Counted from the first letter of the stretch, positions 45,993 through 54,535 are shown. The stretch: DNA of 64,000 nt from Cohnella fermenti (GCF_004801405.1 NZ_SSOB01000006.1:124001-188000), one strand, 5' to 3'. A program made the numbers and translations. Notes: generated by a model from the letters alone, not told the origin.

Positions 45993-46736
45993 TCATTTTT
46001 GGCGCATGAGCGCGTGCTTCAGGCGGTAGCTCTCCCCCTCGAATACAACGAGCTGCCCGTGGTGCGCCAACCGGTCTATCATGGCTGCCGCCATCTGGTC
46101 GTCCGTAAAAATGCTCCCCCATTTCGAGAACTCGAGATTGGTCGTCAGCACGAGGCTCCTGCGCTCATAACTCGACGTTATCACCTGAAACAGCAGTTGG
46201 GCTTCCTCTCGGTCCATCGGCAGGTAACCCCACTCGTCTATAATCACAAGCTCCGCCTTCTCCAAGTCTTTCATGGTTCGCTCTAACGTGCCTGCCCTTT
46301 TGCTCTCGCTCAGCCGCGTGACTAACGTCGCCGCCGTGAAGAAGCGCGTTATCATCCCCAACTCGCACGCTTTCACACCCAACGCAATCGCCAGATGCGT
46401 TTTTCCCGTGCCGACTGGACCGAACAGAACGAGATTTTTCTTGTCGCGGACAAACTGACACGAGGTCAGTTCGTCCGTGCCAAGCGTCGTCGGCAGACGT
46501 AGGGCGTGGAATTCATAGCCTTCCAGCGTCTTGCGAATCGGGAAGGCCGCTCGTTGGAACAAGCGGGCTTTACGAAGGCGCTCGCGGTGCTCCAGTTCTT
46601 CTCGGAACACCTGGTGCAGGAACTCTTCCTGCTTCGGAGTCGCCTCCAGATCGCACAGCCGCACGGCATTCTGGCTTAGAATCAGTTGTTTACAAAATTG
46701 AGAGATCTCACTCCGAATCTGGCTTCGGTCCATCAT
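45993..46736 (-). CDS. istB: IS21-family helper ATPase IstB
   Basis: A 247-residue AAA+ ATPase that helps IstA select target DNA. Walker A is GPVGTGKTHLA and Walker B lies in LVIIDEWGYLP; the sensor region VLTTNLEFSKWG is typical. The ATG at 46,736 overlaps the istA stop (ATGA), so translation is coupled. It appears intact. Confidence 0.95.
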   Translation of the reverse strand: MMDRSQIRSEISQFCKQLILSQNAVRLCDLEATPKQEEFLHQVFREELEHRERLRKARLFQRAAFPIRKTLEGYEFHALRLPTTLGTDELTSCQFVRDKKNLVLFGPVGTGKTHLAIALGVKACELGMITRFFTAATLVTRLSESKRAGTLERTMKDLEKAELVIIDEWGYLPMDREEAQLLFQVITSSYERRSLVLTTNLEFSKWGSIFTDDQMAAAMIDRLAHHGQLVVFEGESYRLKHALMRQK

Positions 46737-48214
46737 AGGCCTCCTGTCGGCATCGGCATCAGTGCGTCGTCGTACAACCGCATGTCCGGCCCTGGTGTCG
46801 CTGCCGTGTCCAATCCGTAGCCGGCAATCCGCGCGGCAATCATGGCGGTATTTGCCGAGATGCCGTCCGCTCTCCGGCGCACAATCGTCTCTTGCAGGCT
46901 CGTCACCGCAACGTCCAGGCCATAGCGTTCGGAGAGGTCCTTCACCATGCGCAGCGCCTGCCTGAGGCCACTGCGATCCAGATCGTCCATGTAGTCGCGC
47001 ACGTCGTAGGACATCTGAGAACGCATCGTGCTGTTTTTCCACGCGCCAGGCTTGGCAATCAACGAATCGAGCATTGTCAGCCAGTCCACCGTGTCCGTGC
47101 GGACACTTCCGAACTGCCGAGGATGACGGGAGATGGCTTCCCCTGCAGCATCGAGCGGCTCCACGTAGTGGGCACCCACACGAACGACAATCTCTTCCTC
47201 GGCGTACATCGGTGACGAGGTATACGTATGCTTGCCATCGAGCACGAATTTGCCGTACCCGTTCGTCTTCAGATGCTCATACCGACAGGCTTCGAACGGA
47301 AGGCGAGGCAAGGCTCGAAAGGCACGGCGGTCCGCCTCGAAAAGCTCACAGATCGGCGTGTCCTTCTTGTAATGCTCGCGAAGGTTGTCCAGATCGCACA
47401 TTTGCAGCAGATCTGTATTCCACTCCACGAGCGACGGAGCGGAAGGCAGTGGCACGAAGTAATTGCGGCGAACATAACCAACCTTATTCTCGACATTCCC
47501 CTTCTCGTGCCCGCTGGCCGGATTGCAGAAGGTAACCTCAAAGCCGAAGTGCGCTTGGAACCGCTGGAACAGTTGCGTCAACCTGACGGTATCGCCAATC
47601 CGTCTCCCTGCACCTGTGGCGTTGTCGAGCACCAGGCGTTGCGGCACACCGCCGACATGGTGGAACACATCCATAAGTCCCTGACAGAGGCATTCTGCCG
47701 TCTCGCCGAGGAAGCACTGAACGAAGGCAGCATTGCTCTGTGGGAAGGACACGACAAGGTAGCGACAAGCGCTACGGGTTCCGTTCAGGATCACGTCGCA
47801 TTCCCCAAAGTCGGCTTGCGCCTCGCCTGGATGCCACACCAACGCCAAGAAGCCGTCTTTGCTCAGCTTATGTTTCTGCCGCATCTCACGGACGAAGCGA
47901 ACAACGGTTGGATAGGAGCAATCGAAGTCGGCATGCTCTCGGCAGAGCCTGTCGTATACCCGCTGAGCCGTGTGGCGTTGTTTGTAACGGTTTTTCTCAT
48001 CTGCCTTCAGCCAGTCCTCAATCGTCGCTTTGTACGGATCGAGCTTGGATACACGCGCTTCCGCTATCGGCGCTTTCGGAGAGAAGTCCTCCTGCCCCAT
48101 ATACTTACGAACGGTCTTCGGATCCATCCCCAGTTCCTTGGCGATCTGGTACGGCCCCATCTGTTGCAATTGCAGTTCTTTGATCCGGTGAATCTGCTCC
48201 ATGCTCTTCGTCAT
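46733..48214 (-). CDS. istA: IS21-family transposase IstA
   Basis: 493 residues from the ATG at 48,214 (MTKSMEQIHRIKELQLQ) after GGAGGAG; the longer frame upstream comes from the element end. The N-terminal helix-turn-helix is GPYQIAKELGMDPKTVRKYM. The integrase core shows Asp in PGEAQADFGECDV, LVLDNATG and Glu in GHEKGNVENKVGY. The C-terminal Mu-type domain follows. It appears intact. Confidence 0.95.
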   Translation of the reverse strand: MTKSMEQIHRIKELQLQQMGPYQIAKELGMDPKTVRKYMGQEDFSPKAPIAEARVSKLDPYKATIEDWLKADEKNRYKQRHTAQRVYDRLCREHADFDCSYPTVVRFVREMRQKHKLSKDGFLALVWHPGEAQADFGECDVILNGTRSACRYLVVSFPQSNAAFVQCFLGETAECLCQGLMDVFHHVGGVPQRLVLDNATGAGRRIGDTVRLTQLFQRFQAHFGFEVTFCNPASGHEKGNVENKVGYVRRNYFVPLPSAPSLVEWNTDLLQMCDLDNLREHYKKDTPICELFEADRRAFRALPRLPFEACRYEHLKTNGYGKFVLDGKHTYTSSPMYAEEEIVVRVGAHYVEPLDAAGEAISRHPRQFGSVRTDTVDWLTMLDSLIAKPGAWKNSTMRSQMSYDVRDYMDDLDRSGLRQALRMVKDLSERYGLDVAVTSLQETIVRRRADGISANTAMIAARIAGYGLDTAATPGPDMRLYDDALMPMPTGGL

Positions 48215-48348
48215 CCTTTCTCCTCCTTGTTGCTGTACAAGGAGATTTATCGGCTCAGCGATGACGACGCAGGGGAGTTCCCTCACCAAGAGAATTTCCA
48301 ATTCCGAGCCAGGAATTCCTGATGATCGGTACAGGGATTTCCTGTTGA

Positions 48349-49350
48349 TCACATGAGGGAATTTCTATTGATCGAAACCTCCATTTCTATTTGATCATAA
48401 ACAACGTGGCCGAAAGCATGCTCCACCTTTGCCGTAATATCCGGGTAGAGTTCCGCGGCTAGTCTCAAGTATTGGGATGTATCGCTAAACGAATGGTGTC
48501 CCAAGTATGTTTTAAGGACCGGCAGATAGGCGGTTAGATCCTTTCCTTCCAGAACCCAGCGGCGCAGGCAGTGAACGGCAAACGTATGGCGGAAGTCGTG
48601 GATGCGCGGTCCCTTTCCCCACCCGCCGTGGGAAATTCGAGCCCTCCATAAGAATTTTCGAAAGTTCTTGTACACGTTGTTGTGAGTGACCGCTTGTCCG
48701 TTCGGATTCGGGAAAAAATAGGCGTCGGCACCCGAAAACATATGAACCTGCTTCACATAGGCATGGCATCGCTGAAGAAGTTCTTGGGACAGAGGGACGA
48801 GCCTGTCCTTATTGAATTTCCCATCCCGAATGGTTAACACACCATCATCAAGGTTCACATCCTGCATTTTAAGATGAAGGGCCTCTGAAATCCGCAGACC
48901 ACAGCCGTACAGCATACGAAACAAGAGCGGCATAATCCACTGTCTGTTGGGAACCTCGGGACGGTAATGACAAGCATCAGTTTGCCTAAAAAGCGCCGCG
49001 AGTTCCTCATTGCTGAATATATGTGGGATGTATCGGGGCTCCTTTGGCAAGGTATTTTTGGGAAGGACGTAAGCTTGGATGCCAAGCCGACTCATATACA
49101 ACGCTAACTGCCGGACCACCACGACTCTGTTCCGGAGGGTTGCCTGGGCTTCACTGGGCCTCTTCTGGTTCCAGGCTTGAACGAGTTCTTTAGAGAGTAC
49201 AGACTCGGTGCAGCCATACTCCAAACAGAATTGGTCGAATTTGTGCAGGGATCGGGCGCTACTGTCATATTTGTAGCCGAGCGACTGTTTTTGGCGGATC
49301 ACTTCCCGAATGTAGGTTTGGAATGGACTGCTGTAGATGTATTCAGGCAT
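48349..49350 (-). pseudogene. tyrosine recombinase (RitB-like), 3' end replaced by IS21 sequence
   Basis: 333 codons starting MPEYIYSSPFQTYIREV. Catalytic residues are visible: Arg in YGCGLRISEALHL, RIHDFRHTFAVHCL and YLGHHSFSDTSQYLRL. The genuine frame stops matching after HAFGHV, where IS21 begins; the last residues (YDQIEMEVSINRNSLM) come from the IS end. Joining across the target duplication restores HAFGHVIPVMGGDGSEAD and a stop overlapping the RitC start. The core catalytic domain is complete, so activity is not excluded. Confidence 0.88.
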
Positions 49351-50582
49351 GGGGGAGCACCCCCTCGGGGTTCAAGGCACACTCTCGCAGCATTTCTACG
49401 TCAACTTTCAGATAAACAGCTGTCGAGTCCGAACTCACATGCCCCAGTATGTCTGAGATGACGGACAATGGAGTATTCTCTTGAAGAAGGCGGCTAGCCA
49501 GCGTATGCCGTAAAGAATGCATACCTCTTTTCTTCTGGGGGCTTATTTGGAATCTTAGCTAGCTTCATGTATTTCTCAATGATCCGGTGCAGATGATGTT
49601 CGTCTGCAAAAGGCTCGAGCGGCGCAAGATGCCGTAAGAATACAAAGGGAGAATCCACTTTCGGACGCCCGTATTTGAGGTAGTCAATAATCGCCCAACC
49701 GACATCCGACAAAAGCGGTAAATGAAGCTCTCTCGAAGTCTTCGACTGCATAAGCGTGATGCGATTCTCTTGCCATTTCAGATTCTCCAGCTTCAGCCGT
49801 TTAAGGTCAATGGATCTTAGACCCAAGCGAGCAACGATGAGAATCATGGCATAATCCCGTTTTCCGGCTGGGTTGCCTCTGTCAATTGCCTCAAGCAATT
49901 TCGTCACATTTTCTGGTGACCAGACGGAAGGAATCCGGTTTTGTTTTCTCGCATTTATGGACGGGATAGCTTCAGTCAGATCCAGCAGATGAATCTGGTT
50001 GTTGTGAAGGAAACGAAGAAAAGAACGAAGCGCGCAAAGTTGTTGCTCGACCATCTTGTAACTGTATCCGAGAAGGGTGGTGATGTAGTCATTCAAGTTA
50101 CCGACGGAGATAGCCGCACAGTCTTGAATACCCTTAGATTCCAGAAAGCTCAAAAATTTTTCAGAGGCTTTCCTGTAATGATGCTGTGTTGCCTTTGAAT
50201 AATCTTTCATTTCGCAGTGCATGGAGTAGCGTTGGAGCATTTCTTCGTAAGCCGCGTTCTGTATTAGCTTCTTCTGCTTGTAATATCTGCGCAGAATGCA
50301 GCCATGCAGTTGGTAATCTCCAAGCATTCTAACTACCCGGGAGACGTTGATGATGGACTGTGTAAGGTTCCCGGCTTTTTCGAGTTCGAAATAATTGTAC
50401 TCCCGTTCGAGAAAACGAAGTCCGGCCTCCTCGGAGAAGTGGTTGGTGCCTTCCGACTCCAAAAGGCTGGCAATTCGTCGCCACATTGATCTGTAGTACG
50501 TGATCGTTTGCTCGTTGTAGTGCAGACGATACAGTTCTTTCTCAAGTTGGATCGTTAACTCCCGAAAAGCTAAGACTTCCAT
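49343..50582 (-). pseudogene. tyrosine recombinase (RitA-like) with frameshift near its C-terminus
   Basis: The first frame (50,582-49,494) starts MEVLAFRELTIQLEKELY, contains the catalytic Arg in ARLGLRSIDLKRL and ends prematurely after NKPPEEKRYAFF. A +1 shift in the A-rich GAAGAAAAGAGG near 49,530 restores MHSLRHTLASRLLQ and DILGHVSSDSTAVYLKVD, that is, the missing His, Arg, His and Tyr. The restored frame ends with a TGA that overlaps the RitB ATG. It is either a mutation, a sequencing error or a programmed shift. Confidence 0.8.
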
Positions 50583-50692
50583 GACGATACCCCCGAAATG
50601 TGTAGTGAGAAGCTTCTTCTCCTACTAAACATTTCGGAATATTATGCAAAGTAATCTGAAACAAATTCCTTTCCTGTCAAGGCTTCGTGGGT

Positions 50693-50729
50693 TTTACTTT
50701 GCATAACGAGTTACTTCTCATAAGGCGGA
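50693..50729. repeat. right 37-bp terminal inverted repeat of the RIT element
   Basis: It is the exact reverse complement of 44,713-44,749. The inner partner motif ATTATGCAAAGTAAT lies at 50,640-50,654. Overlapping its outer edge is a perfect 26-bp palindrome (50,727-50,752) with half-site GGATTATGCAAAG, which repeats the core of the recombinase arm. Confidence 0.92.
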
Positions 50730-50752
50730 TTATGCAAAGCTTTGCATAATCC

Positions 50753-51433
50753 ACCTTGTGGCGATCCGATTTCGGTTTTGTGCAGCTGACCGTCTTTAAC
50801 GAAGCCTGACTTTAGCCATTGTCCGATAAGCTTAAGAATACGCCGATCACTGATTCGTTGCCGAATAAGTGTCATAAGTTTGTCGTGTGGGATGTTGTCA
50901 AAGTACCCTCGAATGTCTACATCGACTACCCATGAAACCCCTTTTCGAATGGTTTGCTGAATGCACCGTATGGCTCCTTTGGCATCCCTTTTCGGTCGAA
51001 ATCCATAGGAACACGCTTTAAAATCAGCCTCAAAAATGGGCTCAATCACCATTTTCGTTGCCATCTGCACGACTCTATCTCTTACCGTAGGAATACCTAA
51101 TGGACGCAGCTTTCCATCCGCCTTCGGAATCTCATGACGGCGAACCGCTTGCGGGTAATACATCCCCTCCCGAAGCTGTTTGCCGATCTCTTCTAAAAAC
51201 CGCTGTTCCCCGTATTCTTGCTTTATAAAACCGATGGTTACTCCGTCTATTCCGCCACTTCCACGATTAGCTTTAACCCGTTCCCATGCTTCCAATAAGA
51301 CATCCTCGCGAAACACCTTGTCATACAACGCATGAAATCTTCGTTTCGGATTTGCCTTGGCAACAAGATATAGGGTCGATTGGAGTTGTCGAGCTTTTTC
51401 TTTGGCGTCGTTAGCAGATTTCACTGCATTCAC
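50753..51433 (-). pseudogene. group II intron reverse transcriptase/maturase, N-terminal half
   Basis: About 227 codons starting MNAVKSANDAKEKARQLQ and showing RT motifs: NRGSGGIDGVTIGFIKQE, RPLGIPTVRDRVVQMATKM, YGFRPKRDAKGAIRCIQ and the first catalytic Asp region WVVDVDIRGYFDNIPHDKL. It ends at GSPQGG, where the RIT element begins; the few codons after that (LCKALHNPPYEK) belong to the element. Confidence 0.9.
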
Positions 51434-51948
51434 TCACTCTTACCTCCGCTCTCCCATGAACAAAGTAAGGGCGCTTCCCTCCGCAAGGTTGTGTTGTCCT
51501 TGCATCCAAGGTACTATCTCCCTCTCCGACTCCCTTCTCGCAACTTACCATTTCACCCTTTCGAGGTTTATAGGTTCGCTTTTTACAGCTCTTCCGCTGT
51601 GCGAGGGAGGGTCTCCCTAGTTCCAGATACAACTTTCAGAACATACCGTTCCCCTTACACCGGAGAGTTCTTCCGTGCTGCATTCCAAGCTCTTTGCACG
51701 TTCCATGGTCTTCGCCTGGTTTCTCAAGGCTCGACTCTCTCTTGTCCCTTTCGGGCCCATGTGACGATGCGGCAGAATTCACTTGATGTTACGGTCTGAA
51801 CTTTTGCTCGCAATCCGTATGGAATGCTTTGTCACAGGGCTTCAACCTTAGGATTTCTCCACCAGTTGCCTGTCAGCTACAAGGCGACTTGGCTCTTACC
51901 TTGGCCGGACTTTCACCGACGAGTTGTACCTAGCTTTGCTAGGCGCAC
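51434..51948 (-). ncRNA. 5' ribozyme part (domains I-IV start) of the group II intron
   Basis: A 515-nt non-coding stretch from the intron 5' end (GTGCGCCTAGCAAAG) to the maturase start. It contains the conserved early segment GGTGAAAGTCCGGCCAAGG typical of group II introns. Frames here are not coding. Together with domains V and VI at 43,989-44,091 it forms the ribozyme. Confidence 0.8.
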
Positions 51949-51953
51949 GAAAA

Positions 51954-51982
51954 CCACATGGAGTTGTTAGACTCGCATGTGG
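51954..51982. terminator. cassette-end hairpin (copy 1), insertion point of the group II intron
   Basis: CCACATGCGAGT (minus strand) pairs with ACTCCATGTGG around a short loop and is followed by TTTTC and then the intron. The same hairpin, almost base for base, lies at 57,928-57,956 after the immunity gene of the complete rhs locus. It probably terminates transcription of toxin-immunity cassettes. Confidence 0.8.
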
Positions 51983-51999
51983 TTGAAGCAAATAAGTCT

Positions 52000-52323
52000 T
52001 CATTTATTTACTGATTCTTGCAGCACCATTTTTGCATTAAATCCGAGTAGTCCCGGTTCACTGGTTAGATTGTTTAAAACTGTGACCGCTTCATCTTTTG
52101 CATTATCTACCCTAACAAGGTAACTCCCAGACCATAGTCGAACATAAGGATTTTCATGTCTTAATAACAATGTAAAAGTCTCGATTTCTTTTAATAAATT
52201 AACCGCAGATTTATGAATCTTCTTATAGCTCTTATTCGCCTCCTTATGATCTCCCTTATTTGTTGCTTCACCATGCTTAATCGAAGAAAGTACAAATTGG
52301 TCAACTGTCGAACTCTTATCCAT
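52000..52323 (-). CDS. immunity protein candidate (DUF2019-like)
   Basis: A 107-residue helical protein starting MDKSSTVDQFVLSSIKHG. The second half, ENPYVRLWSGSYLVRVD followed by AVTVLNNLTSEPGLLGF, has the HEAT-like look of DUF2019 immunity proteins. It starts 16 nt after the stop of the nuclease-like tip at 52,340 and ends just before the cassette-end hairpin. It likely binds and blocks that toxin. Confidence 0.75.
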   Translation of the reverse strand: MDKSSTVDQFVLSSIKHGEATNKGDHKEANKSYKKIHKSAVNLLKEIETFTLLLRHENPYVRLWSGSYLVRVDNAKDEAVTVLNNLTSEPGLLGFNAKMVLQESVNK

Positions 52324-52339
52324 CTCTCGAACTCCTTTC

Positions 52340-53038
52340 TCAACTATTCGGAGTAAATATCCACCCTTTTTCAGTTTGAGTTACTGTTCCAAATCTCTTT
52401 AAGACATTCAGCCCAAAATCAAATTGCTTTTCGAAGCTTTGTCCTGCAAGCCAGTTTCTTACTGTTAGCCCATTAGTAAACGGTTGAATTGAACTATAGT
52501 AACCACTGATTTGGGAATGAACACTACCACTATAACCTGACGGGATCGAAATTACATTATTAATATTTTGTATGTCTTCTGCTTTAAATCCTGATCTTTG
52601 AACTTGGCTTTGCTCGACAATATGATGCCACGCTTTATTTTCACCAGCCGACCCAAGTACTTTCTTTAAATCATCAAATGATTTAAAACCTGTAATTATT
52701 TCATCGCTATTTTTACCGACTATAATAAATAAATGGGCTATCTTTCCCGCCGCAAACAGTTTTCCCCATGGTGTGAGACTCGCTGCTGAAATTGCTTTTT
52801 CGTACCCGGACGAATTATCCGAGGTAAGAGTACGGACATCATTTAAGACAAGTAAATCGGCAACTTCTTTAGAGCGTTGACCTATATGTGTAACATCGTA
52901 CCACATTCGGTTACCCGCAATAGACGCAGCATTTTTTATGTTACCCCAGGAATACATACTAAGTATACTTTTTAAACTATTCCCTGTTGGATCATAATAG
53001 ATTAGCGGATTATTTTGCACATACGTATAAAGATTCAA
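52340..53038 (-). CDS. orphan Rhs tip with HNH/AHH-type nuclease-like domain
   Basis: 233 codons from a TTG (MNLYTYVQNNPLIYYDPTG); the Rhs-core sense runs upstream as DTYEGQIDNPLSL to a TAG at the IS110 junction. The C-terminal toxin part has ENKAWHHIVEQSQVQRSGF and INNVISIPSGYSGSVHSQIS, where a paired His motif followed by Asn and a later His fits HNH-superfamily toxins of polymorphic systems. Without its own start it is probably a silent cassette awaiting recombination into rhs. Confidence 0.75.
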   Translation of the reverse strand: MNLYTYVQNNPLIYYDPTGNSLKSILSMYSWGNIKNAASIAGNRMWYDVTHIGQRSKEVADLLVLNDVRTLTSDNSSGYEKAISAASLTPWGKLFAAGKIAHLFIIVGKNSDEIITGFKSFDDLKKVLGSAGENKAWHHIVEQSQVQRSGFKAEDIQNINNVISIPSGYSGSVHSQISGYYSSIQPFTNGLTVRNWLAGQSFEKQFDFGLNVLKRFGTVTQTEKGWIFTPNS

Positions 53039-53146
53039 ACTTAACGGATTATCAATCTGCCCCTCATACGTATCCTAGTTAATAAAGCGTAATTTGATTT
53101 AATGTAAGGACGGTGACTGTTTTAACAATCCCGCCCCTTCATTGTA

Positions 53147-54379
53147 TCACCCGACATTATGGCTGGACACATCTGGAATGATATAGGCCGCCTTTGTCCG
53201 CATCAGATAGTGAATAATGTTCACTAGCTTTCGCATGATGCAGACAATGGCCTGTTGTTTTGTCTTCCCTGCCTTCAGTTTCTGTTCATAGTATTGATGG
53301 AAATACGGATTGCGAGGTTCCTTCTTCGTTCGGGTAACGGCAATCTGCCGGATGGCCAACGCCTTGATAATGTCATGCAGTTCGCGATTGCCTTGTTTAC
53401 TCTTGTAATTGCGCGACTTACCACCTGACCCTACCATAATCGGCGCGACACCGGCGAAGCGCGCCAGTTTGTCTGGGGTCGCAAAACGATGAATATCTCC
53501 TATCTCTGCCACAAGGTCCGCTGCGGTGACCAGATCAATCCCTGTCATCGTCTCCAACCGGAATCCTAATTGAACCATCATCTCTTTAATCTCGCTCTCT
53601 ACACGTGACAGATTGCTCTCAGAGCTTCGGATGTCTCGAACCAAGCTTCGGACGATGAAATCCCTTTTGTCCTGAAAATCCCGCTTGGTATCGCCGTCCG
53701 ACTCAACGAGTTCCTTGATTTGAACCGCCTTCTTGGTCGATAACCCATTGTGGCTCAGCACTCGAAGGAATTTGGCTAACTGCTCTTCCGTAATCTCTTC
53801 CAAATGATGAGGTGACGGGAAGCGCCACCAGAACGCCAACGCCGTCTTGCCATCCACTTGAGAGAAAAACTTCTTGTAGCTCGGATAATGATAGCCCAGT
53901 TGTTGATGAAGCTTCTTCAACGTGCCCGACAAATTCCTGGCTACCCATCGCCGTTGATTAACCAGTTGACTAATCGCCCAATACAAATCAATGGGCTTCG
54001 CATCGGGCAAGAACGGCAACTCGTCCCGGAGAACCCGCGCTACATTCTCTGCATCCCAAGAATCCGACTTATGGACCGTGACATGGCTCTTTCTCCTTGC
54101 ATTCGCCAGCTTCGCATTAACTTCCTTGACCCAACAGCCGCTCTCGGATAGATAGACCGCTAAAGCTCGCCCATAGCCGCCGATATCCTCCAGACCATAG
54201 ACCGCCTTCATTTCCTTTGATAAATGCTTCTTTACTTCTTTTATAAGCGTTGGAAACGCAGTTGGCTTGTTGTCAAACTTAATCTCGCCTAACTTCTGAT
54301 TCCAACAGTCGATGATCACGGCCGTATGATGCTGCTTATGCAGGTCAACGCCGACATAAATATACTGTTGTGGGTTCAT
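53147..54379 (-). CDS. IS110-family DEDD transposase
   Basis: 410 residues from the ATG at 54,379 (MNPQQYIYVGVDLHKQ) after AGAAGGG. The RuvC-like DEDD residues are visible: Asp12 (VGVDLHK), Glu64 (YGLEDIGGYG), Asp106 and Asp109 (KSDSWDAEN). The C-terminal domain carries MTGIDLVTAADLVAEIGD and GVAPIMVGSGGKSRNY, with the conserved Ser used in strand exchange. It appears complete and is the likely active member for the 43-kb sister remnant. Confidence 0.95.
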   Translation of the reverse strand: MNPQQYIYVGVDLHKQHHTAVIIDCWNQKLGEIKFDNKPTAFPTLIKEVKKHLSKEMKAVYGLEDIGGYGRALAVYLSESGCWVKEVNAKLANARRKSHVTVHKSDSWDAENVARVLRDELPFLPDAKPIDLYWAISQLVNQRRWVARNLSGTLKKLHQQLGYHYPSYKKFFSQVDGKTALAFWWRFPSPHHLEEITEEQLAKFLRVLSHNGLSTKKAVQIKELVESDGDTKRDFQDKRDFIVRSLVRDIRSSESNLSRVESEIKEMMVQLGFRLETMTGIDLVTAADLVAEIGDIHRFATPDKLARFAGVAPIMVGSGGKSRNYKSKQGNRELHDIIKALAIRQIAVTRTKKEPRNPYFHQYYEQKLKAGKTKQQAIVCIMRKLVNIIHYLMRTKAAYIIPDVSSHNVG

Positions 54380-54424
54380 GTGATCGCCCTTCTCTTTATT
54401 CCACCCGATAACCATCTCGTTCAT

Positions 54425-54515
54425 GAAACAGACGAAAAGCGTAAGGTTGCATCCTCAGTTCGAGCGGACGAGCCGCAAAGATACGCCAGCAAAGCCTTAC
54501 GCTTTCTTATGTCTG
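54425..54515 (-). ncRNA. candidate IS110 bridge RNA
   Basis: The transposase leader is non-coding. It can form an 11-bp perfect stem, AAAGCGTAAGG with CCTTACGCTTT (54,436-54,446 and 54,495-54,505), enclosing a 48-nt structured loop. On the transposase strand the loop contains GGCGTATC and TGAGGATGC. The rhs target is CGTATCCTCA on one strand and TGAGGATACG on the other, so both sides of the insertion core have 6- to 7-nt counterparts in the loop. Position upstream of the transposase agrees with known IS110 bridge RNAs. The assignment is inference. Confidence 0.5.
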
Positions 54516-54535
54516 ATTTCTGTTTTACTTCCCGG

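Larger units (their letters stand above)
45855..48405 (-). mobile_element. IS21-family insertion sequence
   Basis: A 2,551-bp element flanked by ACGTGGCC at 45,847-45,854 and 48,406-48,413, an 8-bp target duplication. The ends begin TGTGTTTTGTCAAGTAG and, on the other strand, TGTTTATGATCAAATAG. Several copies of an AATTCCCTGGTTTAATCA-like motif follow at each end, the multiple transposase sites typical of IS21. It carries istA and istB and interrupts the second tyrosine recombinase gene. Confidence 0.93.
44713..50752 (-). mobile_element. RIT-type element (three tyrosine recombinases), interrupted by IS21
   Basis: Three minus-strand tyrosine recombinase genes in order (49,343-50,582; 48,349-49,350 broken; 44,813-45,826) had overlapping ends before IS21 inserted. 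That arrangement defines recombinase-in-trio elements. Perfect 37-bp inverted repeats bound it (44,713-44,749 and 50,693-50,729). Subterminal TTATGCAAAGTAA arms occur in both orientations at each end. It sits inside the intron reverse transcriptase between the GGTGGA and GTCATA codons; the exact right limit (50,729 or 50,752) is uncertain because of an extra palindrome there. Confidence 0.85.
43989..51948 (-). mobile_element. group II intron (probably class C), split by a recombinase element
   Basis: The 5' end at 51,948 begins GTGCGCCTAGCAAAG as in group II introns. The 3' end carries a domain V (GAGCCGTATGAGGGAAAACC, then ACGGTTT) followed by a domain VI hairpin and ends ...CTCTAC near 43,989. 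The 5' exon ends in a terminator-like hairpin (51,954-51,982), the usual target of class C introns, and the encoded protein lacks an HNH endonuclease domain. Without the inserted element (about 44,713-50,752) the intron would be about 1.9 kb. The split reverse transcriptase makes it immobile on its own. Confidence 0.88.
53077..54535 (-). mobile_element. IS110-family element, intact transposase, inserted at the rhs core junction
   Basis: The end next to the tip is defined by comparison: the complete rhs gene, this locus and the 43-kb locus are identical through CATACGTATCCT, after which both IS loci read AGTT(A/T)ATAAAGCGTAAT. The boundary is therefore just after the CT at 53,075-53,076. The far end, near 54,535, is not certain because the other half of the rhs target is not found there. 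IS110 elements integrate without terminal inverted repeats at a CT-like core using a DEDD recombinase and, in studied members, a bridge RNA. Confidence 0.8.

Noticed and set aside
47228..48322. 364-codon plus-strand frame opposite istA
   Set aside because: IstA on the minus strand has the complete integrase core and a good start, so this is a shadow.
52340..53038. Orphan tips as independently expressed toxins
   Set aside because: The apparent starts are TTG codons inside the conserved Rhs core without ribosome binding sites, and a TAG lies upstream at the IS110 junction; a silent-cassette reading fits better.
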